Of a DNA stretch of 64,000 bases, positions 52,524 to 61,872 are shown piece by piece. Position numbers and translations under genes: made by a program. Under the pieces are notes generated by a model, which saw nothing but the letters and a program-made list of their open reading frames with translations, was not told the DNA's origin and ran no database searches. The stretch spans positions 1 to 64,000 of the forward strand of contig NZ_JAPFBW010000024.1 in assembly GCF_026153205.1 (NCBI RefSeq). The letters run 5' to 3'. Positions within the stretch are counted from its first letter, which is position 1, and every line of letters starts with the position of its first letter. This DNA is from Aquabacterium sp. A7-Y. Its GTDB lineage: Bacteria > Pseudomonadota > Gammaproteobacteria > Burkholderiales > Burkholderiaceae_C.

Positions 52524-55500
52524 TTGGACAGTTCCTCCAGTTCCTCGATGCGCTTGAGCAATTCCGCCTCGGCCTCGGCCTTCGAGAGCTCGTCGACGCT
52601 GGCGGCAAAGTCGGGCGCCGCCGGTGCGGCCGCTTCGGCGGCCTCCACCGGGTCGGCCAGGGGCAGCTGCAGCTGCGTGACGAGATGGCGGCCCAGCGCC
52701 TGCAGCGTCGGGTGGCTCCAGACCAGCGTGGCGGGCAGCGACAGCCCCAGTGAGCGCTCCAGGCGGCTCTTGAACTCCAGCGCCATCAGCGACTCCAGCC
52801 CCATGTCGGGCAGCGAACGGCGCGGATCGATGCGAGACGCGGGCAGGCGCAGCACGGGCGCCAGCTGCTCGATCAGATGGGCCTCCAGCAGCGCGGCGCG
52901 CGAGCGGGCCGGCGCCGCGGCCAGGGCCTGGCGGAAGGGTGCCGCCGCCGCGTCCCCGGCCGCTGGCGCCGCGGCCCCCGGCTCCGGACCGTCGTCGCCG
53001 AGCCTGGCCTCGGGGGCCAGCGCCAGCACCAGCACATGGGCCCGCGGCTGGTCCAGCAGGGTTTGCATCGCCTGCAGCGCCTCGTCGGGGGCCAGGAAAC
53101 GCAGGCCGCGGCCGGCCGCCTGCCGGGCCACCGCCTCGCGCGAGGCCGCCATGCCGACCTCGGCCCAGGGACCCCAGCCGATGCTGAGGGCGACCTGCCC
53201 CGCGGCCCGGCGGTGGTGCGCGAGGGCATCCAGGAAGGCGTTCGCGCTGGCGTAATGGGCCTGGCCGGCCGAGCCGATCGCGGCAGCCACCGACGAGAAC
53301 AGCACCAGTGCGTCGACCGGCTCGCCCTGCAGCGCCTGGTGCAGGTTCCAGGCGCCGACGACCTTGGGCGCCAGCACCTTGGCGAAGCGCGCCGTGTCGA
53401 GGCTGCTCAGTGCCGCGTCGTCCAGCACGCCGGCGGCATAGAACACGCTGCCCAGCGGCCGCCCTTGCGCCCGCAAGGTGGCGAGCGCGCGCTGCAGGTC
53501 GGCGCTGTCGCAGGCATCACCGAGCAGGACCTGCACGCCGGCCCCGGCCCGCTGCAGGCCCTCGATGGCGGCGAGCGCCTGCGGCCCCGGCGCCTGGCGC
53601 CCCGTCAGGACCAGCTGGCGCGCGCCGCGCGCCACCGCCCACTCGGCCACCCGCAGGCCCAGCGCCCCGAGTCCTCCGACGATCCAGTGCACCGCCTCGG
53701 CGCGCAGCGCCGGGCCTGGGGTCGAAGCCGGGGCGCAAGGCTGCAGCCGGCCCCGGTAGACGCGCCCGGCACGCAGCGCGAAGCGACGTCCTTCCAGCGG
53801 CGCGCGCAGCAAGCTGGCAAGCACCTCCCCTTCGGCCTTGCCGCCGCCGGCATCGAGATCGATGCCGGCCGGGCGCAGTTCAGGGTGCTCCTGGGCGATC
53901 GCAGCGAGCAGTCCGGACAGGGGCGCCTGGGCCAGGCCGGCGACCTCCTCGTCGCGGCCCACCGCCTGCGCCCCGCGCGTCAGCAGCCAGAGGCGCGGCG
54001 GGCTCGCCCAGGCCTGCGACACCAGCGCCTGCACCAGCGCCAGCACACTGAAGCAGCCGAGGTGATGGGCCTCGGCCAGCGTCGCGGCGTCCAGCTGCCA
54101 GGCCGGCGCCGCGTCGAGCGCGCCGAGGTGGACGATGTCCAGCGGGGTGTTGCCCTCGGCCTGCGCGGCCTGCAGCAGTTGCCGGCACTGCTCGGCCGAG
54201 CTGAAGTCGAGGCGGTACTGCCGGGCGCCGCGGGGCTCGAAGGCCGCGCCGCGCAGAGCGAGCAGACACGCCTCGCCGGCGCGCTCCAGCCGCTCGGCCA
54301 GCGCCTCGCCGAGGCCGCCGTCGTCGGCCAGCACCAGCCAGCGTCGCGGCGCGGCCGCCGGGGACAGCGACGCCACCGGATGCCAGGCCATCTCGAGCAG
54401 GCTGGGCGCAGCCGTCGGGACGCTGGCCGTTGCCAGCGCGGTCTGCACGAAACGCGCGCCGACCAGCTCGGCCATCACCGTGCCGTCCGCGTCGATCAGG
54501 CGAAGATCGACACGCCGCTCGCGCGACCCGTCCTCCGTGTCGAGCAGCACCGCATGCACCCAGGCGGCGCCGGCGGGCCGGCGCAGCAGCGTGAAGCGCT
54601 GCACGCCGACCGGCACGAAGGCCTGCGGTCCGCCGTCGGCCCGTGCCGCCAGCGCGCCGCCCAGCTGGAAGGCGGCATCCAGCAGGACCGGGTGCACCCG
54701 ATAGCGGGCCGCGTCGGCGGCCTGCGCGGCCTGCAGCGACACCTGCGCCAGCGCCTGGTCGCGGCCCCAGGCGACCGTTTCGATGCGGCGGAAGCGCGGC
54801 CCCATGCGGGCCCCGCGGGCCGACAGGAAGGCGTAGAAGTCGGCCGCGCCGGACGATCCCTCGCTGCAGGCCTGGCGGCCCGCCTCCAGGCTGAAGGCCA
54901 CCGCGGCGGCCGGCTCGTGCCGCACCACCACACCCTCGGCATGCAAGGTCGATGTCGCGTCCGGAGCCGCCGAGACCACGAAGCGGATCCGGTCCGCGCT
55001 CGCTTCGGCGGTTTCCAGCTGAACGCCGGGATCCTGCCCGGGCACGAGCGGCAGCGGCGCGGCCAGCGCCAGCGGCTCGATGCGGGCCGGCACCTCGCCC
55101 CAGCGGTCGTGCGCGGCAGCCAGGGCGAGCTCCAGGTAGGCCGCCGCCGGGAACAGCGCGGTCTCGCCGATCACGTGGTCGCTGAAGCAGGCGCAGCCCG
55201 AAGCCGCGACGCTCCAGCGGACCGAGCCGGGATGGAGCGCAGACGCCTGACGCCGGCCCAGCAGCGGATGGCCGTCCCGCGACAACGCGGCCCCTGGCGT
55301 GGCGACCGGCTGGGCGACGGCCGCGAGCGGGAAACGCTCGCGCTGCCAGGCCGGGCCCGGCGCGCCGACGTTGCGCCCGGGCGGCACCAGCCGGTGCCAG
55401 GCCAGCGGGTGGCCGGCACAGAACAGGGCGGCAGCGGCCGCCCGCAGTGTGTCGGGCTCCGAGCTGCCGCGACGCAGCGAGGCGATCACGCGGCCCGCGC

Positions 55501-58500
55501 GCGCTTCGGCGGGCAGCATCTGCAGCAGGTCGCCGGCGTGGACCGGATGCGGACCGATCTCGACGAAGGTGACGTCGCCTTCGGCCAGCAGGCGCTCGAT
55601 CACCGGCGCAAAACGCACCGGGTCGCGCGCCTGGCGCAGCCAGTGGGACGCCGTCAGCGGGCCATTCACCGGCTCGCCGGTGGCGGTCGAATACATCCGC
55701 AGGCGGGGCGCATGCAGGGCCAGCGACTCGAGCGCGCGGCCGAACTCGGGCAGGATCGCTTCGGTCTGGGCACTGTGGAAGGCGCAGTCGCCCGGCAGCC
55801 AACGGCAGGCGAGGCCGAGGGCGTGCAGGCTGTCCTCCAGCTCCTCGCACACCTCACTGTCGGCGGACAGCACGGTGGACTGCGGTCCATTGATCGCGGC
55901 CAGGCTGACCGCCCCCTCGAAGCCCTCGACGACCCCCTGCAGCGACGGCGCGTCGGCGTGCACGACCAGCATCGCGCCGGCGCCTTGCTGGCGCGCCATC
56001 AGCCGGCCCCGGTGGATCGCCAGGCGCATCGCCTCGTCGATGGAGCAGGCGCCGGCCGCGCAGGCGGCGGCGATCTCCCCGACGCTGTGACCGAGCACGA
56101 CGTCGGGCACCACCCCCCAGGACGCCCACAGCTGGGCCAGCGACCACTGCAGCGCGACCAGCGCCGGCTGGGCAAACTCGGTGGCCGCCAGTCGCGAGCG
56201 CTCCTTGGGCTCGGCCAGCAGCTCCCACAGCGACCAGCCGGCCGCCTCGCGGGTGACGTCGTCGCACAGCGCGAGCGCGCGCCGGAACACCGGCTCGGCG
56301 GCCGCCAGCTGGCGTCCCATCTCGGCATACTGCGCGCCCTGGCCGCCGAAGACGAAGGCGATGCGGCCCGGCTCGCGCGGCGCCTGGCCACTGCACACGC
56401 CGGCCGGGGCCTGCCCGTGCAGCCAGCCGGCCAGCGCCTCGCACAGCTCGTCCGCGGTGCGGGCGACCGCCACCGCGCGGAACGGCTGGAAGCCGCGCCG
56501 CTCGGCCAGCGTGTGGCTCAGGTCGCCGAGCGAGGCCTGCCACTCGCCGCGCGCCAGCCGGGTCTTCAGCTCCCCGGCCAGGGCCCGCAAGGCCCCCGGC
56601 GTGTGGGCCGTGAGAGGAAACAGCCAGGCCGGCGGGGCGGCCCGCGGCGCTTCGGGCGGCAGCGGCGCCTCCTCGAGCACCAGGTGCGCGTTGGTGCCGC
56701 CGAAACCGAAGGAGCTGACCCCGGCGCGCCGGGGCTGCGGCCCGCCGGCCGGCCAGGGCTGCAGCTGGCGCGCCACCTGCAGCGGCAGGCGCTCGAAGGG
56801 AATCAGCGGATTGGCCTGCTCGAAGTGCAGGCTGGGCGGAATCGCGCCGTGGTGCAGGCACAGGGCCGCCTTGATGAGCCCGGCGACGCCCGCGGCCGAC
56901 TCGAGGTGACCGATGTTGCTCTTCACCGAGCCGAGCCACGCCCTGGCGTCGCCGCGCCCCTCGCCGAGCACCGCGCCCAGCGCCGCGGCTTCCATCGGGT
57001 CGCCCAGAGGCGTGCCGGTGCCGTGCGCCTCGACCAGCGAGACCTCGCCGGGCGACACGCCGGCCGCGCGGTAGGCCGCGCGAAGAACGGCTTCCTGGGC
57101 TTGCCGGCTGGGGGCCGTGAGGCCGTTGGTGCGGCCGTCCTGGTTGACGGCGCCACCGCGAATCACGGCATAGATGCGATCGCCGTCTCGCTGCGCGGCG
57201 GACAGGGGCTTGAGCACCACCAGGCCGGCACCTTCGCCGCGCACATAGCCGTTGGCGCCGGCGTCGAAGGCCTTGCAACGGCCGTCGGGCGACATGAAAC
57301 CGCCCTTGGAGAAGACGATCGTGAGCTCGGGCGACAGGATCAGGTTGACCCCGCCGGCCAGGGCCATCTCGCAGTGCCCGCCACGCAGGCTGTCGCAGGC
57401 CAGCTGCAGCGCCACCAGCGACGACGAGCAGGCGGTGTCGACGGCCACGCTGGGCCCGCGAAAGTCGAACTGGTAGGAGATCCGGTTGGCCGCGATGCTC
57501 AGGCCCATGCCCGGCCCGCTGAAACCTTCGTTGACCGCCTGGCTGGCCAGCAGCAGGCGGCCATGATCGCTGTTGGAGATGCCGACGAACACGCCCACCG
57601 GCCGGCCCGCGTGCGTGGAAGCGACCACCCCGGCGTCACCCATCGCCTCGGCGGCCACTTCCAGCAGCAGGCGCTGCTGTGGATCGAGATACGGCGTCTC
57701 GCGCGGCGACAGCCCGAAGTAGTGCGGATCGAAGCCATCCACGTCGTCGAGAAAGCCGCCCCAGCGGGTGCTCATCGTGCCGGGCGTCGCGACATCCGGG
57801 TGGTAGAGCGCGTCGATGTTCCAGCGCTCCCGCGGCACCTCGCGCACCGCGTCCACGCCGTTGCGCAGCAGGTTCCAGAAGGCCTGCGGCCCGTCGGCGC
57901 CGGGGAAACGACAGCCGATGCCGACAATGGCGATGGGCTCGCTCGACGGCAGCGCGGCGGGCGACGGCAATGGCGCAAGCGCGGCGGCCGCCTGGGGAAC
58001 GCCTGTGAGATAGGCCGCCAGCCGCCCCACCGACGGGTGGTCCCAGAACAGCGTCGGCGGGCAGGGCCGGCCGAGCCGGCGCTCGAGCTCGCCGCTCAAC
58101 ACGATCGCCTGGCTCGAGCTCAAGCCATAGCGTGCGAAGGGAACCGCCGGGTCGATCTCCTGCGGCGCCGCGCCGACCGTGTCGGCCAGCGCCTGCACCA
58201 GCCAGTCGGCCAGCTCGCGCGGCCCGCTGCCGTGCGCCACCGCCGCCTGGCTCGGGGCCGAGGGCGCCGGCGCTGTGGCGGCCTGCGTACGTCGCCAAAT
58301 GTGCAAGGCCTGCAGGCGATCCTGCAGGAAAGCCTGACGGCTCGCGCGCCGCTGTATCTTGCCGCTGGAGGTCTTGGGCAGGGTGCCCGGCGGGATCAGC
58401 GCGACGGCATGCACCGGCAGCTCGTGCTCGGCCGCGACCGCCTGGGCCACACGCGCGGCGATCGCGTCCAGGTCGGGCGCCCCGTCGCCCCCCTGCCGGT

Positions 58501-60034
58501 TGAGATCCAATTCCTGCACGATCACGGCCTGCTCGCCGCCCTCGACCTCCACCGCGAAGGTGGCGCCGCAACCGGGCTTGAGCCTCGGGTCGCAGCGCTC
58601 GACCGTCATCTCGAGGTCCTGCGGGTAGTGGTTGCGCCCATCGATGATGAGCATGTCCTTGTGCCGCCCGGCCACGAACACCTCACCCTGGCGCAGGAAG
58701 CCGAGGTCGCCGGTCCTCAGGAAGGGACCCTCGCCGGTGTCGGCCAGGCAGGCGGCGAAGGTGTGCGCGGTCTCCTCGGGGCGCTTCCAGTAGCCCTGCG
58801 CGACACCGCGGCCGCGCATCCAGATCTCGCCGATGCGGTCGGGGGCACAGCGCAGGCGGGTCTGCGGGTCGACGATCAGCACCTCGGTGCCGAGCGCCGG
58901 GCGCCCGCAGCCGACCAGCCGGCGCGCGTCGGCACGTCCGGGGGCCGGCATCACACGGTCCTCCAGCAGCGCCTGCGGATCCAGCTCCAGCACCGCGGCT
59001 TCTTCGTCGACGGCACGGGTCGAGACCTTCAGGGTCGCCTCGGCCAGGCCGAAGCCGGGCGTCAGCACGGTCGGTTTCAGGCCAAACGGGGCGAAGGTCT
59101 GGTTGAAGCGTTGCAGCGTTTCGGCGCGGATCGGCTCCGCCGCATTCAGCGCCAGCCGCCAGCTGCCGAGGTCCAGCGCCTGCCGCTCCGCCGCGGTGGT
59201 GCGCCGCACGCAGAGGTCGAAGGCGAAGTTGGGCGCCGCGCTGTGGGTGCCGCGAAAGCGCGAGATCGCCTGCAGCCAGCGGATCGGGCGCTGCAGGAAA
59301 TCCGACGGTGTCATCAGCACGCCGAGGTGGCCGACATACACCGGCTCCAGCACCCCGTAGATGAGCCCGAGGTCGTGGAAGATCGGCAGCCAGCTGACCG
59401 AGACGCTCTGCTCGGTCTGGTCCCAGCCGACGATCATGTCCTCCAGCGTGTGCAGCAGATTGGCGTGCGAGACCATCACGCCCTTGGGCGTGCTGGTCGA
59501 GCCCGAGGTGTACTGCAGGAAGGCCAGCGAGTCCGGCGCGGGCAACTCGGCCGGATGGGGGGCGGCGGCCCCCGCGGCCAGAGTGTCGAGCGCGATCCAG
59601 GCCTCCGCCGCCGCGTCCGCCGCCCCCGGCCGGGTCTCCAGATCGCCGGCCGCCTCGAGGAAGCGGGAGTTGCACAGCACCGCGGCGGCGCCGGCGTCCT
59701 CGATGATGGCGCGCAGGCGGGGCAAGGCCCGCTCCAGCCGCGCCGGGTAGGCCGCCGGCACGGCGACCATGCCGGCATACATGCAGCCGAAGAAGGCCGC
59801 GATGTAGTCCAGCCCGGCGGGCAGCATCAGCAACACGCGCGCGCCGGCGGGCGCGCGGGCGCCCAGGGCGGCGGCGATCTCCAGGGCACGCTGCTGCAGC
59901 TGCCCGTAGCTGAGGCGCTGTTCGTGCGCCTCGCCGTCCCCGAGGAACACGAAGGCCTCTCGGTCGCGCTGGTGCTGGGCGCGCCAGGACAGGATCTCGA
60001 CCAGCGTGCGGGGATGGAACGTTCCGATATGCAT
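52520..60034 (-). CDS. FAAL-primed type I polyketide synthase: FAAL-ACP-KS-AT-DH-KR-ACP
   Basis: A 2504-residue loading plus module-1 protein. Residues 1-585 are a fatty-acyl-AMP ligase: YTSGSTSTPKG at 175-185, the acyl-site WLPIFHDLGLIYG, GFGLAEATL, TGDLGF at 441-446 and a C-terminal KTSSGK Lys region at 554-559. ACP1 (605-680) has S640 in RYGLSSSQA. KS (698-1120): C869, H1004, H1043. AT (1225-1525): S1317 in GHSVGE and CAFH at 1417-1420. DH (1588-1870): H1620 and D1786/Q1790. KR (2115-2300): VGGLGALG, Y2261 in AHYASANAF, LDD at 2204-2206. ACP2: S2415 in MGLESL. The C-terminus ends in a charged coil (ELLKRIEELEELSK). It activates a fatty acid as acyl-AMP, loads it on ACP1, extends once and makes an enoyl thioester. 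No clear Shine-Dalgarno precedes the ATG. Confidence 0.95.
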   Translation of the reverse strand: MHIGTFHPRTLVEILSWRAQHQRDREAFVFLGDGEAHEQRLSYGQLQQRALEIAAALGARAPAGARVLLMLPAGLDYIAAFFGCMYAGMVAVPAAYPARLERALPRLRAIIEDAGAAAVLCNSRFLEAAGDLETRPGAADAAAEAWIALDTLAAGAAAPHPAELPAPDSLAFLQYTSGSTSTPKGVMVSHANLLHTLEDMIVGWDQTEQSVSVSWLPIFHDLGLIYGVLEPVYVGHLGVLMTPSDFLQRPIRWLQAISRFRGTHSAAPNFAFDLCVRRTTAAERQALDLGSWRLALNAAEPIRAETLQRFNQTFAPFGLKPTVLTPGFGLAEATLKVSTRAVDEEAAVLELDPQALLEDRVMPAPGRADARRLVGCGRPALGTEVLIVDPQTRLRCAPDRIGEIWMRGRGVAQGYWKRPEETAHTFAACLADTGEGPFLRTGDLGFLRQGEVFVAGRHKDMLIIDGRNHYPQDLEMTVERCDPRLKPGCGATFAVEVEGGEQAVIVQELDLNRQGGDGAPDLDAIAARVAQAVAAEHELPVHAVALIPPGTLPKTSSGKIQRRASRQAFLQDRLQALHIWRRTQAATAPAPSAPSQAAVAHGSGPRELADWLVQALADTVGAAPQEIDPAVPFARYGLSSSQAIVLSGELERRLGRPCPPTLFWDHPSVGRLAAYLTGVPQAAAALAPLPSPAALPSSEPIAIVGIGCRFPGADGPQAFWNLLRNGVDAVREVPRERWNIDALYHPDVATPGTMSTRWGGFLDDVDGFDPHYFGLSPRETPYLDPQQRLLLEVAAEAMGDAGVVASTHAGRPVGVFVGISNSDHGRLLLASQAVNEGFSGPGMGLSIAANRISYQFDFRGPSVAVDTACSSSLVALQLACDSLRGGHCEMALAGGVNLILSPELTIVFSKGGFMSPDGRCKAFDAGANGYVRGEGAGLVVLKPLSAAQRDGDRIYAVIRGGAVNQDGRTNGLTAPSRQAQEAVLRAAYRAAGVSPGEVSLVEAHGTGTPLGDPMEAAALGAVLGEGRGDARAWLGSVKSNIGHLESAAGVAGLIKAALCLHHGAIPPSLHFEQANPLIPFERLPLQVARQLQPWPAGGPQPRRAGVSSFGFGGTNAHLVLEEAPLPPEAPRAAPPAWLFPLTAHTPGALRALAGELKTRLARGEWQASLGDLSHTLAERRGFQPFRAVAVARTADELCEALAGWLHGQAPAGVCSGQAPREPGRIAFVFGGQGAQYAEMGRQLAAAEPVFRRALALCDDVTREAAGWSLWELLAEPKERSRLAATEFAQPALVALQWSLAQLWASWGVVPDVVLGHSVGEIAAACAAGACSIDEAMRLAIHRGRLMARQQGAGAMLVVHADAPSLQGVVEGFEGAVSLAAINGPQSTVLSADSEVCEELEDSLHALGLACRWLPGDCAFHSAQTEAILPEFGRALESLALHAPRLRMYSTATGEPVNGPLTASHWLRQARDPVRFAPVIERLLAEGDVTFVEIGPHPVHAGDLLQMLPAEARAGRVIASLRRGSSEPDTLRAAAAALFCAGHPLAWHRLVPPGRNVGAPGPAWQRERFPLAAVAQPVATPGAALSRDGHPLLGRRQASALHPGSVRWSVAASGCACFSDHVIGETALFPAAAYLELALAAAHDRWGEVPARIEPLALAAPLPLVPGQDPGVQLETAEASADRIRFVVSAAPDATSTLHAEGVVVRHEPAAAVAFSLEAGRQACSEGSSGAADFYAFLSARGARMGPRFRRIETVAWGRDQALAQVSLQAAQAADAARYRVHPVLLDAAFQLGGALAARADGGPQAFVPVGVQRFTLLRRPAGAAWVHAVLLDTEDGSRERRVDLRLIDADGTVMAELVGARFVQTALATASVPTAAPSLLEMAWHPVASLSPAAAPRRWLVLADDGGLGEALAERLERAGEACLLALRGAAFEPRGARQYRLDFSSAEQCRQLLQAAQAEGNTPLDIVHLGALDAAPAWQLDAATLAEAHHLGCFSVLALVQALVSQAWASPPRLWLLTRGAQAVGRDEEVAGLAQAPLSGLLAAIAQEHPELRPAGIDLDAGGGKAEGEVLASLLRAPLEGRRFALRAGRVYRGRLQPCAPASTPGPALRAEAVHWIVGGLGALGLRVAEWAVARGARQLVLTGRQAPGPQALAAIEGLQRAGAGVQVLLGDACDSADLQRALATLRAQGRPLGSVFYAAGVLDDAALSSLDTARFAKVLAPKVVGAWNLHQALQGEPVDALVLFSSVAAAIGSAGQAHYASANAFLDALAHHRRAAGQVALSIGWGPWAEVGMAASREAVARQAAGRGLRFLAPDEALQAMQTLLDQPRAHVLVLALAPEARLGDDGPEPGAAAPAAGDAAAAPFRQALAAAPARSRAALLEAHLIEQLAPVLRLPASRIDPRRSLPDMGLESLMALEFKSRLERSLGLSLPATLVWSHPTLQALGRHLVTQLQLPLADPVEAAEAAAPAAPDFAASVDELSKAEAEAELLKRIEELEELSK

Positions 60035-60057
60035 TGTTGAACCCGTCGGTGAGAGGT

Positions 60058-60115
60058 GCGCCTTCAGGCGCCCGAGTCAAAGTGCGTGCGGCCCTGCTGT
60101 GGCAGGGACGCACGC
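60058..60115 (-). promoter_or_regulatory. Two stem-loops in the PKS leader
   Basis: Between the COQ4-like gene and the PKS start there are two stem-loops. The larger pairs 60084-60090 with 60109-60115 and 60092-60097 with 60102-60107 around a TGTG tetraloop, with a single mismatch (13 pairs). The smaller is GCGCC-TTCA-GGCGC at 60058-60071, only 24 bases before the PKS start codon. They could be a terminator for the COQ4 gene, a transcript-stabilising element or an attenuator; no strong U tract follows the larger one. Confidence 0.5.
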
Positions 60116-60190
60116 GCCACCCGTCGCGGACCCGCACGCCTTCACGCGACGCCGGGCATCGCGGTCGAAGCGGCGCGTCCGGCGCCGGCC

Positions 60191-60210
60191 GTCAGTCAGT
60201 CAGTCAGTCA
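60191..60210. repeat. Tetranucleotide tandem repeat GTCA x5
   Basis: Five exact copies of GTCA between the COQ4-like gene stop (60227) and the PKS start (60034). Short tetranucleotide arrays of this kind are prone to slipped-strand change; here it would alter leader or promoter spacing, not a reading frame. Confidence 0.8.
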
Positions 60211-60226
60211 GGAATCCCGCCGTCGC

Positions 60227-61003
60227 TCAGGCCGACGAGGGCCGCAGCGGCGGCATGAAGGCATCGACGCTCGCGGGGTCGACGCGGAAATGCGCCCGCA
60301 CCTCGGCGATCGGCGTGTCCCACAGCTCGGTCCATCGCACGCCGAACAGCGGCCGCGCGCGTTTGCCCATCAGCCAGCCCCTCACGATGGCGCGCATGCG
60401 GGCATCGCCTTCGGCATACGGGTGCTTCAGGGTCTGGATGATTCCGCCGCCGAGCATCAGGGGCGCCAGCCGGGTCGGCATCTGCGCGAGATAAAAACCG
60501 TGCAGCCCGAGCTCGCCGGCGACGTCGGCATCGAAGTCGGCGACGGTGTGCCAGATGTCGTGGGTTTCGAGCAGGTGGGCGCGGGCGTAGGAGGTTGCGT
60601 CCCGGGCCGGATGGATCGGGATGTCGTCAGCGTCCAGGCCGTTGCGGTCCAGGTGCTGGACGAAGGCGTGTGCCAGCGTGCCAGCCGGCTTGGCGCGCAA
60701 GGCCGGCAGATCGAGCGGCCCGAGGCGGGGCCGGTCTCGCAAGGCGGGCGCGAAGTTCGGGTCGTCGCCGATCTCGTCGGCCATGGCCTTCAGCAGCGCG
60801 GGTGTGAACACCGCGTCGCCGATGGCGACCACCGCGCCCAGATTGGACGGCTTGCGGAACAGCACGCCCATCGAATACACGACGCGCAGGACCCGGCGCA
60901 GCCTTTCCCGCCGGGTAAGACGCGCACTCAGATCGGGCAGAGGAGGGTTCACGCCGGCCAGCGTGACGCCATTTTGTGCGGGTGAATGTGAATATCCGTT
61001 CAT
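60227..61003 (-). CDS. COQ4-like family protein upstream of the PKS genes
   Basis: A 258-residue member of the COQ4 family. The zinc/metal motif HD-x2-H-x11-E is exact: H148, D149, H152 and E164 in ETHDIWHTVADFDADVAGE. The N-terminal RRERLRRVLRVVYSMGVLFRKP and GLHGFYLAQ also fit. Eukaryotic COQ4 is required for ubiquinone synthesis and has been reported to act in oxidative decarboxylation of the ring; bacterial homologues in gene clusters have no fixed role. ATG 61003 is chosen over a start at 61051 because the latter adds residues not typical of the family. It reads towards the PKS, with 192 bp between, so co-transcription is possible. Confidence 0.82.
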   Translation of the reverse strand: MNGYSHSPAQNGVTLAGVNPPLPDLSARLTRRERLRRVLRVVYSMGVLFRKPSNLGAVVAIGDAVFTPALLKAMADEIGDDPNFAPALRDRPRLGPLDLPALRAKPAGTLAHAFVQHLDRNGLDADDIPIHPARDATSYARAHLLETHDIWHTVADFDADVAGELGLHGFYLAQMPTRLAPLMLGGGIIQTLKHPYAEGDARMRAIVRGWLMGKRARPLFGVRWTELWDTPIAEVRAHFRVDPASVDAFMPPLRPSSA

Positions 61004-61590
61004 ACTCAGCTCATTGGCAGTGACGCAGCCCTGCCCCCGCAAATCCCGCACCGGCGACCAAATATCGACCGGAGGCGACTCGCGATGACAAAGCGATAAA
61101 CCGAAACGAAAACATCGCGCGGCGCACTGATGCGCCGCATTCTTCCGGACGGGCCCGCGCCGAACGACTTGTTTTTGTCATCCTGCGTCCTGCACGACCC
61201 GCACGCTCACTGATGCACCCACTCCATGCACCGTCGCTGCACCCCACCGGGGCGCGGCCGACTTTCATCGCGGAGAAACTCTTGTTCTTGTGCGCCCGAT
61301 GCCGCCACCCGCCTCGACAGCAGACAGCGAAAATCACCTCCGCACCGACGTGCGAAATAAGCGACAGCCCAGCGCCAAGCCCCAGCCGCATCCCCGTCAC
61401 GCTGCCTGCGCAACCGCGACGGACGAGGCGCCTTACCGTGGCAAGGCCGTCATTTATTCGACATATTTACTCCTGCGCACTTTCGGTGTTGCCTCCGAGT
61501 GCGATACGAAGTTGATTCTAAATAAGTAAACGAAACGCCAACCCCTGGAAAGTCTGACAGCTTTCCGAGATGGCGGCTGATGAAATCCCC
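61004..61590. other. Non-coding stretch before the COQ4-like gene
   Basis: About 590 bp without a supportable gene. A strong 8-bp hairpin GCGGCGCA-CTGA-TGCGCCGC is at 61119-61138. The segment 61445-61535 is clearly AT-richer than the surroundings and is the best place for promoters of the divergently read sides. Confidence 0.5.
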
Positions 61591-61608
61591 AAAAAGGCCC
61601 GAAAGGGC
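61591..61608 (-). terminator. Small rho-independent terminator on the minus strand
   Basis: On the minus strand GCCC-TTTC-GGGC is followed directly by CTTTTT (plus-strand A run at 61591-61595). It is a short but classical intrinsic terminator, 265 bp past the stop of the minus-strand DUF1304 gene. Confidence 0.55.
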
Positions 61609-61615
61609 AGGTTTT

Positions 61616-61687
61616 GAGGCCAAGGCGCCCGGCGTCAGCAGACTGTAAGTCCGCGGCTGATTATCGAGCCGAACGGGCGGGGGCGCC
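61616..61687 (+). other. Degenerate tRNA-Tyr-like element
   Basis: GAGGCCAAGG at 61616-61625 resembles the D-arm of bacterial tRNA-Tyr. The segment 61638-61654 forms an anticodon-type arm with loop CTGTAAG, anticodon GTA at 61645-61647 and four of five stem pairs, followed by a variable-arm-like hairpin GGCT...AGCC (61655-61670). There are nine or so extra bases between D-arm and anticodon arm, no GTTCGAATC T-loop and no proper acceptor stem. GGCGCCC (61624-61630) pairs with GGGCGCC (61681-61687), enclosing the two hairpins. It is a tRNA relic or another structured RNA, not a working tRNA. Confidence 0.4.
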
Positions 61688-61799
61688 CATTTTCGGGCGG
61701 GAACCCCGGCGGAGCGCCGGCGGTTCACCGCAAGGGTGCATATTGGCGAAACCGCGGCCCCGACCGAGGCCGCATTTCTTGAGGGGGTCGAGACCGGAG

Positions 61800-61835
61800 G
61801 ATTCAGCGCAGAGGTGCGCGGAGATTCAGCGCAGA
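61800..61835. repeat. 13-bp direct repeat GATTCAGCGCAGA, 23-bp period
   Basis: Two exact copies at 61800-61812 and 61823-61835 with 10 bp between, in the non-coding region 40 bp past the end of the DUF1304 gene and 110 bp from the tRNA-like relic. Confidence 0.8.
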
Positions 61836-61872
61836 CCGGACGCGGCGCGGGTCGGCTGCGCCGGATGCCGCC

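Noticed and set aside
47982-53255. A 1757-codon plus-strand frame opposite module 2
   Set aside because: Antisense shadow of the KS-AT-ACP protein; no motif in it.
52877-60040. A 2387-codon open frame on the plus strand opposite the FAAL-PKS gene
   Set aside because: Same antisense effect; the minus strand holds an unbroken, fully recognisable FAAL-PKS.
61616-61687. A functional tRNA-Tyr gene
   Set aside because: No acceptor stem, no T-loop, a mismatch in the anticodon stem and extra bases between arms.
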